From Bizionia paragorgiae (GTDB lineage: Bacteria; Bacteroidota; Bacteroidia; Flavobacteriales; Flavobacteriaceae): a stretch of DNA of 64,000 bases. Position 1 is the stretch's first letter. Every line of letters starts with the position of its first letter. Shown one piece after another: positions 7,967-18,635 of the stretch. Under the pieces are notes generated by a model, which saw only the letters and a program-made list of their open reading frames with translations, had not been told where the DNA came from and ran no database searches. The stretch covers positions 1-64,000 of the forward strand of contig NZ_FNQK01000009.1 in assembly GCF_900107625.1 (NCBI RefSeq), written 5' to 3'. The translations under genes were made by a program, and so were the position numbers.

Positions 7967-10900
7967 TTAAGCGTTTACTTCAACGTCTTCTTCAGTTTCT
8001 ACTACTTTATTTTTTAATGCATCTGCTGCATCTCCCTTTTTTACTGAATCGTACATGATAGGCGTTGCAATAAATAGTGATGAGTAGGTACCTACAATAA
8101 CACCAACAATTAATGCGAACATAAAACCTCTAATTGATTCACCACCAAAAATAAAGATCGCTAATAACACGACTAAAGTCGTTAACGATGTATTTAAGGT
8201 TCTACTTAATGTACTACTTAAAGACCTATCGATAACATCTTCGAATTTCCATTCTGTATGCTCATTAAAGAACTCTCTAATTCTATCAAAAACAACCACG
8301 GTATCATTTAAAGAGTACCCAATAACGGTAAGAATCGCGGCAATAAATGCTTGATCGATTTCTAAAGAGAAAGGCATAAACTTGTATGTTAAAGAGAATA
8401 CTCCTAATAATATTAATACATCGTGGAATACTGCTGCTACTGCACCAAGTGAGAATTGCCATCTTTTAAAACGGAATAAGATATATAAGAACACTACCAC
8501 TAACGATCCTAAAACCGCCCAGAAAGAAGCCTTTTTAATATCGTCCGCAATTGTAGGACTTACTTTATATTTCTTCATTAATCCAGCAGTCTTAGACTCT
8601 TTATTTTCAATAAAGCTTTCATAATCCATACCATTCAGGTAAGGCTGTAAAGCATTAAATAAAGACACTCTAATTGCTTCGTCTGCTTCTTCAGAAGATT
8701 CGTCAATTCTAAATTTAGTTGTAATTTTTAATTGGTTATCATCACCAAAAGTTTTGGCATCGGCACTACCAAAAACAGCATCATCTGATAATACACTTGT
8801 AATTTCTGCTGCACTTACTGGTTGATCGAAACGCACTTGATAAGTTCTACCCCCAACAAAATCGACACCTTGATCTAATCCGTTGGTAAATAAAGATCCT
8901 AAACTCACTAAGATCATCACCCCTGAAATAACATAAGCCATCTTACGTTTCTTAAGGAAGCTAATATTAATACCTCTAAATAAATTTTTAGTAATTCCTG
9001 TAGAGAAATCTAATTTACCACCTCTAGTAACATACCAATCGATTAATAATCTAGTAATAAAAATCGCTGTAAATAATGACGTACCAATACCTACTAATAA
9101 TGTCGTAGCAAAACCTTTAATTGGTCCTGTACCAAATAAGAATAAAATTAAAGCGGTTAAACCTGTTGTAATATTCGCATCTAAAATTGAAGATAAGGCA
9201 TTACTAAATCCGTCTTTAATAGCCGACTTCTGATCTTTACCTTTACTCAATTCTTCTCGAATACGCTCGTAAATAAGTACGTTCGCATCTACCGACATAC
9301 CAATAGTTAATACAATACCGGCAATTCCTGGTAAGGTTAATACCGCTCCTAATCCTGATAAGATACCAAAGATTAATAAAATGTTTAATAACATCGCGAT
9401 ATCTGCAAATATCCCGGCTTTACCGTAGTAGAAGAACATCCAAACTAACACTAAAGCTAATGCAATTAAGAAAGACATAGTACCACTCTCGATTGCTTCT
9501 TTACCTAATGTTGGTCCGATCTCATCCGATTGAATAATTTCTGCTTTTGCTGGTAAACGACCTGCACGTAAAACGTTTGCTAAATCGGTTGCCTCATTAA
9601 GTGTAAAGTTTCCTGAAATTTCAGAACGTCCTCCTGCAATTTTACCATTGTTAATACCCGGTGCAGAATACACTACATTGTCTAATACAATCGCAATTTG
9701 ACTTCCTGTTTTAGAAGCTATATCGGTCATTTCCTCCCAAATCTTAGAACCTTGTGCATTCATTTGCATGGTTACTGTAGGCTTGTTCGTTGGGCTGTAA
9801 GACTGACGTGCATCATCTACTACTCCTCCACTTAGTGGTGGAATGTTATCTCTATTTCCTTTTAATACGTATAATTCTGTCAACTCACTATTTGGAGCTG
9901 GTTTCCCGAATACGAATTTTACATTTTTAAGCCCTGCTGGCAACAATGCTCTAACCTCACGCTTTTTTAATATTGTGTTTACTTTAGCTGTATCTGCAAT
10001 ATTAAACTGATAAACGATTGGTCCCCCTTGGTAACCTGGTCCTCTAATTAGATCTAATAGTGGATTTACCTCTTTAGTTGTAGCATCTTCCTCACCTGTT
10101 AGGTCACCAATTAAATCATCGGCCTCCTCTTCGGTAGTTTCTTGTGCAACAGCATCTTCTCCCTCTACTTTATTTTCTGCTTCTAACTCCGCTTTCAATA
10201 AACTGTTTACGTCGTTAAAGTACTGAAAAAACTGTTCTCCTTTTAAAGTATCCCAGAATTCTAATTCTGCTGTACTTGTAATTAATTCTTTAGCACGCTC
10301 TACATCTTTAACACCTGGTAACTCAACAAGGATACGTCCTGAAGTTCCTAAACGTTGGATGTTTGGTGACGCAACACCAAATTGGTCAATACGCGTACGT
10401 AATACTTGTAATGCAGAAGTAATAGATTCGTCTATTTTTTTAGATAAAACAACTTTTACTTCATCATCAGACATTCCTGGCTTAATTTCCTCTTCTAGAG
10501 AACGTGTCGCAAAAATATCTGGAGAGGCTAATTTAGTATCTCCTTTAATGGCATCGAAAGCGCTATAAAAATCATCAATAAAGTCATTCTGACTGTCTTT
10601 TTGAAGTTCTGATGCATCATCTAATGCTTTATTAAAGATAGGATCTTTACTATTATTAGCGAGTCCTTTTAAGATGTCTTTTACAGACACTTGTAAAATG
10701 GCTTCTAAACCTCCTTTAAGGTCTAGACCTAATTTCATTGAATTTTCTTTAACCTCAGCGTAAGTACTTCCTAAAAATACTGGCTCATTAGAGGTTGCTA
10801 ACGAATCTAAATATTTAACTTCATAATCGTTAACTTTTTCTTTTCTGTCTTCTACTGAAGCATCAAATTTGCTTTCCGCAATAGCTAATGCATCACTCTC

Positions 10901-10993
10901 GATGGCACTATTTTTAAACGTGAAAGACAATTGGTAAAGACTTACCAATCCGAATAAAACTGCAAACAGCTTTATTAATCCTTTATTTTGCAT
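7967..10993 (-). CDS. secDF: Protein translocase subunit SecDF (fused SecD and SecF)
   Basis: SecDF uses the proton motive force to pull secretory proteins through SecYEG. At 1008 residues this is a natural SecD-SecF fusion, common in Bacteroidota. The SecD half has the N-terminal membrane helix, GLDLKGGLEAILQV (about residue 90), the large periplasmic P1 region, and GIVLTIGMSVDANVLIYERIREE in the membrane domain. The SecF half begins around residue 670 (FRGINISFLKKRKMAYVISG) and carries VDFVGGRTYQVRF and TVIGYSLNDTVVVFDRIRE. An acidic, low-complexity insert of about 40 residues interrupts the periplasmic domain near residues 265-305. A TTG-N20-TATATTTG promoter lies 39 bp upstream and a terminator follows, so it is monocistronic. 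It supports export of the many signal-peptide proteins in this window. Confidence 0.97.
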   Translation of the reverse strand: MQNKGLIKLFAVLFGLVSLYQLSFTFKNSAIESDALAIAESKFDASVEDRKEKVNDYEVKYLDSLATSNEPVFLGSTYAEVKENSMKLGLDLKGGLEAILQVSVKDILKGLANNSKDPIFNKALDDASELQKDSQNDFIDDFYSAFDAIKGDTKLASPDIFATRSLEEEIKPGMSDDEVKVVLSKKIDESITSALQVLRTRIDQFGVASPNIQRLGTSGRILVELPGVKDVERAKELITSTAELEFWDTLKGEQFFQYFNDVNSLLKAELEAENKVEGEDAVAQETTEEEADDLIGDLTGEEDATTKEVNPLLDLIRGPGYQGGPIVYQFNIADTAKVNTILKKREVRALLPAGLKNVKFVFGKPAPNSELTELYVLKGNRDNIPPLSGGVVDDARQSYSPTNKPTVTMQMNAQGSKIWEEMTDIASKTGSQIAIVLDNVVYSAPGINNGKIAGGRSEISGNFTLNEATDLANVLRAGRLPAKAEIIQSDEIGPTLGKEAIESGTMSFLIALALVLVWMFFYYGKAGIFADIAMLLNILLIFGILSGLGAVLTLPGIAGIVLTIGMSVDANVLIYERIREELSKGKDQKSAIKDGFSNALSSILDANITTGLTALILFLFGTGPIKGFATTLLVGIGTSLFTAIFITRLLIDWYVTRGGKLDFSTGITKNLFRGINISFLKKRKMAYVISGVMILVSLGSLFTNGLDQGVDFVGGRTYQVRFDQPVSAAEITSVLSDDAVFGSADAKTFGDDNQLKITTKFRIDESSEEADEAIRVSLFNALQPYLNGMDYESFIENKESKTAGLMKKYKVSPTIADDIKKASFWAVLGSLVVVFLYILFRFKRWQFSLGAVAAVFHDVLILLGVFSLTYKFMPFSLEIDQAFIAAILTVIGYSLNDTVVVFDRIREFFNEHTEWKFEDVIDRSLSSTLSRTLNTSLTTLVVLLAIFIFGGESIRGFMFALIVGVIVGTYSSLFIATPIMYDSVKKGDAADALKNKVVETEEDVEVNA

Positions 10994-11032
10994 GGTTTTG
11001 TTATTTTATTGTCGATTTTTTTTTACAACGAG

Positions 11033-11063
11033 CAAATATAAAATTTACGTCGATATACGACAA
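11033..11063 (-). promoter_or_regulatory. secDF promoter
   Basis: On the minus strand TTG (11061-11063), 20 bases, then TATATTTG (11033-11040) match the Bacteroidota -33/-7 consensus. The -7 element lies 39 bp before the secDF ATG. Confidence 0.7.
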
Positions 11064-11148
11064 TTATTTTAATAATTAAATAGGGTGATTTCACTTTTAT
11101 AAAACGCTTATAAAAGTAATAGTGTAAGGCTTAAAAACGCAGTTGTCT

Positions 11149-11766
11149 TTAGGCTGTTATAAAGTTTGAGGGCCCTGCTCGAACTTCAGGAATAGTATAT
11201 AGTCCCTTGCGCAAAGTGTGCACAACGGTCGAATTTACTTTATAGGCTACAGCTTCATCTTCCGATTTTAACTTGCTGTATTCTTGTTTTAAAAACGGGT
11301 TAAATGTTGGAGACTTAAAGCGATCTAAGTCGCGTTTTTCGGTTAATACCAAGGTTCCATTTAAGTCGATTTCAGAATCTACACTACTTGTAATTTCGTA
11401 AATATCAACATGGTAATGGCTTAACTTTTTCCCTAAAGGAAGCTGTGATGGCGAGGTTTTCGAACCCACACCTGCTAGTGATGGGGAGCTTGCTAAAATC
11501 GCTTTGATTTGAGAAACATCAGAGGCACTGTAATAGGTAATGCTATATTTCCCGTCGGACTCATTATGAACCTGAACCACGTGTACTCCGGCTTCTTTAA
11601 GCTGCTGCTTTACTGCCGTAATAGTATATTCTGTCTGACTTGCAGACACTTCTGTACTATCAAACTCAAGAATCAGCTCTTGATTAGGTACCACAGCATC
11701 GTCCCTAAACACACCTATACAGGTAAGGACAACTAATAAAATACTAAAGCACCATTTAGCCTTCAT
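11149..11766 (-). CDS. Envelope protein of unknown function
   Basis: This 205-residue protein begins with one hydrophobic segment (about residues 5-20, WCFSILLVVLTCIGVF) that may be a signal peptide or membrane anchor. The mature part first resembles a small alpha/beta domain (residues 30-95, ITAVKQQLKEAGVHVVQVHNE...YSITYYSASDVSQIKAILASS) and ends in a region rich in valine and threonine. I do not recognise the family. It sits between secDF and a DUF4412 gene, is followed by its own 155-bp spacer, and has its own consensus promoter only 4 bp before the ATG, predicting a leaderless or near-leaderless mRNA. No other start codon upstream is compatible with that promoter. Confidence 0.75.
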   Translation of the reverse strand: MKAKWCFSILLVVLTCIGVFRDDAVVPNQELILEFDSTEVSASQTEYTITAVKQQLKEAGVHVVQVHNESDGKYSITYYSASDVSQIKAILASSPSLAGVGSKTSPSQLPLGKKLSHYHVDIYEITSSVDSEIDLNGTLVLTEKRDLDRFKSPTFNPFLKQEYSKLKSEDEAVAYKVNSTVVHTLRKGLYTIPEVRAGPSNFITA

Positions 11767-11770
11767 GCGC

Positions 11771-11801
11771 CAAATATATGATTTACAGTAGGAAATGCCA
11801 A
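11771..11801 (-). promoter_or_regulatory. Consensus promoter directly at a start codon
   Basis: TTG (11799-11801), 20 bases, then TATATTTG (11771-11778) on the minus strand match both promoter elements. The -7 element ends 4 bp before the ATG at 11766, so transcription should start at about the A of the start codon. Confidence 0.75.
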
Positions 11802-11827
11802 TATTATTACAGTTTTTTATACAAAAA

Positions 11828-11853
11828 AAAGAGCAACTTAAAAGTTGCTCTTT
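11828..11853 (-). terminator. Terminator after the DUF4412 gene
   Basis: GAGCAACTT/AAGTTGCTC form a stem (11828-11839 and 11842-11853) preceded on the left by eight A residues, i.e. a T run on the minus strand, 28 bp after the stop codon at 11881. Confidence 0.8.
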
Positions 11854-11880
11854 ATATGATTTTATATAAACAATAAATGC

Positions 11881-12534
11881 TTATTGTTTCATTTCTTTAT
11901 AGCCTTCTGGAGGAGTCATATTAAACTTATCACCAGAAACAGGACCTTCTTTAATATCAGTTACTGTATTTTCGATTGTGATGTTTTTACCCATTTGACT
12001 CATGTTCATTACGAAGTGCATTGGAAAACCTTCAATTTTATCACCATACATTTGTGATTGTTGAGAAAAAGCTTTGATTTTTTTAGTCGTATAAATTGTC
12101 ATTTCTACTTCCTGACCTCCTGCCTTCATAGTTACATCGTAACCATCGCAGTCGTAACCTAGAACCGTTTTCTTATCATCTCTGTTTTTTACTTCAATGT
12201 TCTCTACTTGCGCTTGAGCTGGATCCATATCTATTGTCATATAGTTCTTTCCTCCCATTGGATCGTCCATAAGCATTAATAACTTTTTAGACTCATTATC
12301 AGATATAGTAACAACGTCTCCAGTCATTGGACTAGACACTTCCGATCTTGATTTCGTTCCTTTAACGTAAGTTGTAGTCACTACATCGCCAACCATTGCT
12401 AATTGCGAATTCATTGCCTCGTCATCACTAGACATTGTTTGTGTAGATACCACTTTACCCTCTTTAAATTCACCCTGTGCAAAACTGGTAAAACTTAAGG
12501 TTACCGCTAGTAATAAAAGTATTGATTTTTTCAT
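11881..12534 (-). CDS. DUF4412 domain protein, secreted
   Basis: The 217-residue protein has a Sec signal peptide (MKKSILLLLAVTLSFTSFAQ). The mature part matches DUF4412-type proteins: repeated beta strands, TYVKGTKSRSEV, a metal-like methionine-rich LLMLMDDPMGGKNYMTIDMD, and KTVLGYDCDGYDVTM. These are periplasmic beta-rich proteins of unknown function, perhaps with a LolA-like fold. I start at the ATG at 12534, which directly precedes the signal peptide; a GTG 18 bp upstream is in frame but would add MKNQNN before it. The gene is flanked by terminators on both sides and so is probably transcribed alone. Confidence 0.85.
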   Translation of the reverse strand: MKKSILLLLAVTLSFTSFAQGEFKEGKVVSTQTMSSDDEAMNSQLAMVGDVVTTTYVKGTKSRSEVSSPMTGDVVTISDNESKKLLMLMDDPMGGKNYMTIDMDPAQAQVENIEVKNRDDKKTVLGYDCDGYDVTMKAGGQEVEMTIYTTKKIKAFSQQSQMYGDKIEGFPMHFVMNMSQMGKNITIENTVTDIKEGPVSGDKFNMTPPEGYKEMKQ

Positions 12535-12666
12535 GTTATTTTGATTTTTCACTTATTTAATTAATGTTTATAGTCTACTATTAGCAACAATAATACCAAA
12601 TATTTTTTAATTTCTTTTTATGTCTTTTATAATATATTTAATAATTATTGAATTTATTGTAAAAAA

Positions 12667-12700
12667 AAACACCTTAAAGTTATAAAACCTTAAGGTGTTT
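12667..12700 (-). terminator. mdh terminator
   Basis: A perfect 11-bp stem AAACACCTTAA/TTAAGGTGTTT (12667-12677, 12690-12700) lies 22 bp after the mdh stop with a run of A on its left, giving a T tract on the minus strand. Confidence 0.8.
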
Positions 12701-12722
12701 ACTATTTGTATTTGAAAGTAAA

Positions 12723-13649
12723 TTATAGTTCTAATAAACCATTTGTAGCTTTTACACCTTCAGCACTTTCTTGCATATGTGCTTTTTCAGCATCACTTAA
12801 GTTAATTTCAACGATGCTTTCAATACCATTCTTACCTAAGATAACTGGTACTCCAATACATAAATCGTTTAAACCGTACTCTCCTTCTAATAATGTAGAA
12901 CAAGGGAACATTTTCTTTTGGTCGCAAGCAATAGCTTGTACTAAACCTGAAACTGCAGCACCTGGCGCATACCAAGCAGAAGTTCCTAATAATTTTGTTA
13001 GTGTTGCTCCACCAACTTTAGTATCTTCTTTAACTTGCTCTAAACGCTCTTCAGATAAGAATTCTGATACTTTAATACTGTTTCTTGTCGCATGAGCTGT
13101 TAATGGCACCATACCTTTATCGCTATGACCACCAATTACCATTCCGTCTACATCGCTAATTGGAGCTTCTAAAGCTTCAGCTAATCTGTATTTAAAACGC
13201 GCTGAATCTAAAGCACCACCCATTCCGATAATTCTGTTTTTTGGTAATCCAGTAGTTTTATGAACTAAATACGTCATTGTATCCATTGGGTTACTTACCA
13301 CAATGATTATTGTATTTGGAGAATGCTCGATTAAGCTAGCCGATACTGTTTTTACGATTCCTGCATTAATACCAATTAATTCTTCACGAGTCATACCTGG
13401 TTTTCTTGGAATTCCAGAAGTAATAACACAAATATCACTATTTGCTGTTTTAGAATAATCGCTAGTACTACCTGTTATTTTTGTATCGAAACCATTTAAT
13501 GAAGCTGTTTGCATTAAATCCATTGCTTTACCTTCAGCAAAACCTTCCTTGATATCAAGAATAACAACTTCACTTGCAAAATTTTTAATGGCGATGTATT
13601 CTGCACAACTTGCACCTACTGCACCTGCTCCAACTACTGTTACTTTCAT
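12723..13649 (-). CDS. mdh: Malate dehydrogenase (LDH-like, NAD-dependent)
   Basis: Mdh interconverts malate and oxaloacetate in the TCA cycle. The 308-residue protein belongs to the LDH-like group used by Bacteroidota. The Rossmann NAD site is VVGAGAVGASCAEYIA near the N-terminus with the acidic residue in VVILDIKEG; the substrate-binding arginines are in GIPRKPGMTREEL and the catalytic Asp/His pair is in ALDSARFKYRL and MVIGGHSDKGMVPL. The start agrees with the Rossmann motif. A -7 element TAAATTTG lies 37 bp upstream. It works with gltA (38468-39754) in the same pathway, though the genes are 25 kb apart. Confidence 0.96.
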   Translation of the reverse strand: MKVTVVGAGAVGASCAEYIAIKNFASEVVILDIKEGFAEGKAMDLMQTASLNGFDTKITGSTSDYSKTANSDICVITSGIPRKPGMTREELIGINAGIVKTVSASLIEHSPNTIIIVVSNPMDTMTYLVHKTTGLPKNRIIGMGGALDSARFKYRLAEALEAPISDVDGMVIGGHSDKGMVPLTAHATRNSIKVSEFLSEERLEQVKEDTKVGGATLTKLLGTSAWYAPGAAVSGLVQAIACDQKKMFPCSTLLEGEYGLNDLCIGVPVILGKNGIESIVEINLSDAEKAHMQESAEGVKATNGLLEL

Positions 13650-13686
13650 GTGTATTATATTTTAGTTTGTGTTAATTTTTATCCTA

Positions 13687-13694
13687 CAAATTTA
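13687..13694 (-). promoter_or_regulatory. mdh promoter -7 element
   Basis: TAAATTTG on the minus strand matches TAnnTTTG, 37 bp before the mdh ATG. No TTG is seen at the -33 distance. Confidence 0.5.
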
Positions 13695-13732
13695 AGAAAT
13701 TCTTAGGACCTATGTATTTTTTTAAGAAAGTT

Positions 13733-14746
13733 TTAAAATGAGAAATTCATACCTAAAGAGGCACTACTAAAATCGGCAATCGTATAGGCTGCATTTACAC
13801 CAAAGAAACCAAGTTTAACTTGAGCTCCTACCGTAGCAACAACACCTGTTGTCTCTGATTCTACAGAAAAAGGATCTACTATTTCTTCTGTAAATAAAAT
13901 CCCATCAGACACTCTATAACGTCCTAATAAATCGGTTTCATTTTGTCCATCTAAATACCCTACTGATCCGTAAACATTAAATATTTTTAAATTGGTCCCT
14001 ACAATTAACTGATACAACATTGTTTTTGTTTCGGTCTCCACGCGTTGGTTTTCACCTTCCACATTACTAGTGTTAATTAAGTTATAACTACCATTAAGTT
14101 GCGTATAAGCCACCAGACCAGAAACTGCAACTGGAAAATTATTATCTGCCGGCAACCAAGAGGTAAACTCATGTTGTAATCCGAAGCCATACAAACCAAC
14201 CTCTACATCTTCTTGTTCTACTTTAGGGAAGTATCGCGCTTTTATTTCTGTTCCTTTAAAAGGTGTAAAACTACCTTGTAAAAACACTGTTGGAATGAGA
14301 TTAACATTGGCCGACCCTATTCCTGTAGGCAATATAATATCGGTAGTTTGTTCTCCAAAAATTGGATCGTCGTAAGTAACTTCCACAATAACATCTTCTT
14401 CATTGTGTCCTAAGGCCGTTGCCACAGGTTTCACAACACTACCATCTTTAAAGCGAATATTCTCGTAGTCATCAGTGTTCATAATAAACTGTTTATCTTC
14501 ATCATTTATAAACGTCGCATTACCTACGAGTGATAACGTAAAACCAAATTTCTTTTGGGATTTCGCACTGTTAGACCAGTTATTATTAATCCCATAGGCT
14601 AAACCATCATTTGCTGGTTTAATATAATGCTCTGCAAACCGTTTGCTATCGTTTATTCCGGCTGCTAATAATTCATTTAAGTTTTCCTGAGCCGACACGT
14701 TTTGCAATGTGACTACGGCTAAAAGAAATAGAATGGCGTTTTTCAT
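13733..14746 (-). CDS. DUF6588-like outer-membrane beta-barrel protein
   Basis: The 337-residue protein has a Sec signal peptide ending VSAQ, an N-terminal motif LNELLAAGINDSKRFAEHYIKPANDGLAYGINNNW, then alternating strands and a final ASLGMNFSF, with the terminal phenylalanine typical of outer-membrane barrels. The N-terminal pattern resembles the DUF6588 family of Bacteroidota; function is unknown. The promoter TTG-N18-TACTTTTG sits 27 bp upstream. It lies between gyrB and mdh on the same strand but is separately promoted. Assignment to the family is from memory of the motif and moderately certain; the outer-membrane location is inferred. Confidence 0.75.
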   Translation of the reverse strand: MKNAILFLLAVVTLQNVSAQENLNELLAAGINDSKRFAEHYIKPANDGLAYGINNNWSNSAKSQKKFGFTLSLVGNATFINDEDKQFIMNTDDYENIRFKDGSVVKPVATALGHNEEDVIVEVTYDDPIFGEQTTDIILPTGIGSANVNLIPTVFLQGSFTPFKGTEIKARYFPKVEQEDVEVGLYGFGLQHEFTSWLPADNNFPVAVSGLVAYTQLNGSYNLINTSNVEGENQRVETETKTMLYQLIVGTNLKIFNVYGSVGYLDGQNETDLLGRYRVSDGILFTEEIVDPFSVESETTGVVATVGAQVKLGFFGVNAAYTIADFSSASLGMNFSF

Positions 14747-14773
14747 AAGGTCATTTTTTGTTTAATTATATAA

Positions 14774-14802
14774 CAAAAGTAAGCAGCAGATATTGTCCGC
14801 AA
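14774..14802 (-). promoter_or_regulatory. Promoter of the DUF6588-like gene
   Basis: TTG (14800-14802), 18 bases, TACTTTTG (14774-14781) on the minus strand; the -7 element ends 27 bp before the ATG at 14746. Confidence 0.65.
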
Positions 14803-14840
14803 GCGCTTTTGCCATTTTTTTTCACTTTTAAATATAAATA

Positions 14841-14876
14841 AAAAAACACCTTTAGCATGAGCCAAAGGTGTTTTTT
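14841..14876 (-). terminator. gyrB terminator
   Basis: A perfect 13-bp stem with core ACACCTTT (14841-14853 and 14864-14876) and A/T runs at both ends lies 20 bp after the gyrB stop. Confidence 0.85.
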
Positions 14877-14895
14877 CTAAAGTATATATTTATGT

Positions 14896-17300
<2,405 letters not shown>

Positions 17301-18179
17301 CTATGACTCTAAATACCCAAACTTACCGCTATTAAAATCGTGTATTGCCTGCATCAGCTCTGCTTTAGTATTCATTACAAAAGGCCCTTGTGCTGCAATA
17401 GGCTCGTTTATAGGGGCTCCACTTAAAACCAAAACGACAGCATCACTTATCGCTTCTATAGTGAATTGCTCTCCTTTATTTTCAAACAGCACAAAATGAT
17501 TGGTTGGCACAAGCTCCTCACTATTAACTTTTATCTGCCCTTCCAACACGAGTAACGCCGTATTAAAATGCGCTGGGAAAGAAAAATCAGTTTGTCCTCC
17601 TTCTAATAATTTAGCGTTTAACAGATGTACTTCCGAAAAGGTTGAAGCGGCTCCTTTTACCCCTTTATACTCACCCGAAATTACTTCTACAACCCCAAGA
17701 TTATCTTGTAACTCGTAATTTTTAATATCTGAACTATCTAAGCCTTGATATTTTGGCGTAGTCATTTTATGTTTTTGAGGCAGATTCACCCATAATTGAA
17801 CCATCTGAAAGTCACCACCAGCGGCACTAAATTCCTTATCGTGGTATTCTTTATGTAAAATACCTGAGCCTGCCGTCATCCACTGCACACCACCTTCTTG
17901 AATTACACCGCTATTCCCTGCACTATCATGATGCGCTATGCGTCCTTTATAAGCAATTGTTACGGTTTCGAAGCCGCGATGAGGATGCACACCAACACCA
18001 CGGGGTTCTGGTGATGGTGGAAAATAAAACTTAGAATTATAATCCATTAAAATGAAAGGATCCATACGCTCCATATCCAAACGAAATCCGCTAGGTATAA
18101 AATTATGAACTCTAAATCCGTCACCCACAAAATGCGGAGCTCTAGGTGTCGCCACCAGCTCAATAGGCTTTATATTCAT
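17301..18179 (-). CDS. Pirin family protein
   Basis: Pirins are bicupin proteins; some bacterial members act as quercetin dioxygenases, others bind regulators. The 292-residue protein has the conserved iron-site segment HPHRGFETVTIAYKGRIAHHDSAGN, and MTAGSGILHKEYH, which together supply three His and one Glu. The C-terminal pirin domain ends with SGAPINEPIAAQGPFVMNT. The start ATG overlaps the stop of the upstream acetyltransferase gene (TAATG), so the two are translationally coupled. Cytoplasmic; substrate not deducible. Confidence 0.93.
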   Translation of the reverse strand: MNIKPIELVATPRAPHFVGDGFRVHNFIPSGFRLDMERMDPFILMDYNSKFYFPPSPEPRGVGVHPHRGFETVTIAYKGRIAHHDSAGNSGVIQEGGVQWMTAGSGILHKEYHDKEFSAAGGDFQMVQLWVNLPQKHKMTTPKYQGLDSSDIKNYELQDNLGVVEVISGEYKGVKGAASTFSEVHLLNAKLLEGGQTDFSFPAHFNTALLVLEGQIKVNSEELVPTNHFVLFENKGEQFTIEAISDAVVLVLSGAPINEPIAAQGPFVMNTKAELMQAIHDFNSGKFGYLES

Positions 18180-18475
18180 TAGTGTATGTTTTTATTGTGA
18201 AATACGGAGATCTCCTGAAATTCTGGGTGCCTATCTATATAGGATGAAATAAAAGAACATACCGGCTTCACTTTTAATTGATGCGTTTTCGCGTAATTCA
18301 AGACTCCTTTTGCTATAAAACTACCAACACCTTGACCAGACATTTCTTTTGGCACTTCGGTATGGTTAATACTTATACCTCCCTCAAACCGCTCGTAGGT
18401 TGCTAGCGCTTTACTCCCGTTAAGGTGTACTTCAAATTGATTCTCCTCGGCGTTATGAATAAGTGTATGTTCCAT
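18179..18475 (-). CDS. Small GNAT-type N-acetyltransferase (YidJ/NATD1-like)
   Basis: The 98-residue protein matches the short GNAT group: FEVHLNGSKALATYERFEGGISINHTEVPKEMSGQGVGSFIAKGVLNYAKTHQLKVKPVCSFISSYIDRHPEF. The acetyl-CoA loop is GQGVGS and the C-terminal CSFISSYIDRHPEF motif is diagnostic of this group. The acceptor is unknown. It overlaps the pirin gene by one base and is preceded by a TAAATTTG -7 element 21 bp upstream of the ATG, so it heads a two-gene operon. Confidence 0.88.
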   Translation of the reverse strand: MEHTLIHNAEENQFEVHLNGSKALATYERFEGGISINHTEVPKEMSGQGVGSFIAKGVLNYAKTHQLKVKPVCSFISSYIDRHPEFQEISVFHNKNIH

Positions 18476-18496
18476 ATAAATAGTCTGTGTTTAGTT

Positions 18497-18504
18497 CAAA
18501 TTTA
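18497..18504 (-). promoter_or_regulatory. Promoter -7 element for the acetyltransferase-pirin operon
   Basis: TAAATTTG on the minus strand, 21 bp before the ATG at 18475. TTG triplets occur 14 and 23 bases farther upstream, neither at ideal spacing. Confidence 0.5.
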
Positions 18505-18589
18505 AAACATATCTGTCACAATTAAAACAAAAAGCAATAAGAAAAAATGTATTCATCAAGCGGTTAACCGTTTGTCATTTTTAAAATTA

Positions 18590-18620
18590 AAACCCCCCTT
18601 TTAATGATAAAAGGGGGTTT
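18590..18620 (-). terminator. asnB terminator
   Basis: AAACCCCC/GGGGGTTT arms with an inner TTTT/AAAA pairing (18590-18602, 18609-18620) and one bulged C, 15 bp after the asnB stop. Confidence 0.8.
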
Positions 18621-18635
18621 AATTATTTTGTACTA

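Noticed and set aside
7864-8058. Plus-strand frame of 64 codons
   Set aside because: It runs through the secDF terminator into secDF on the opposite strand.
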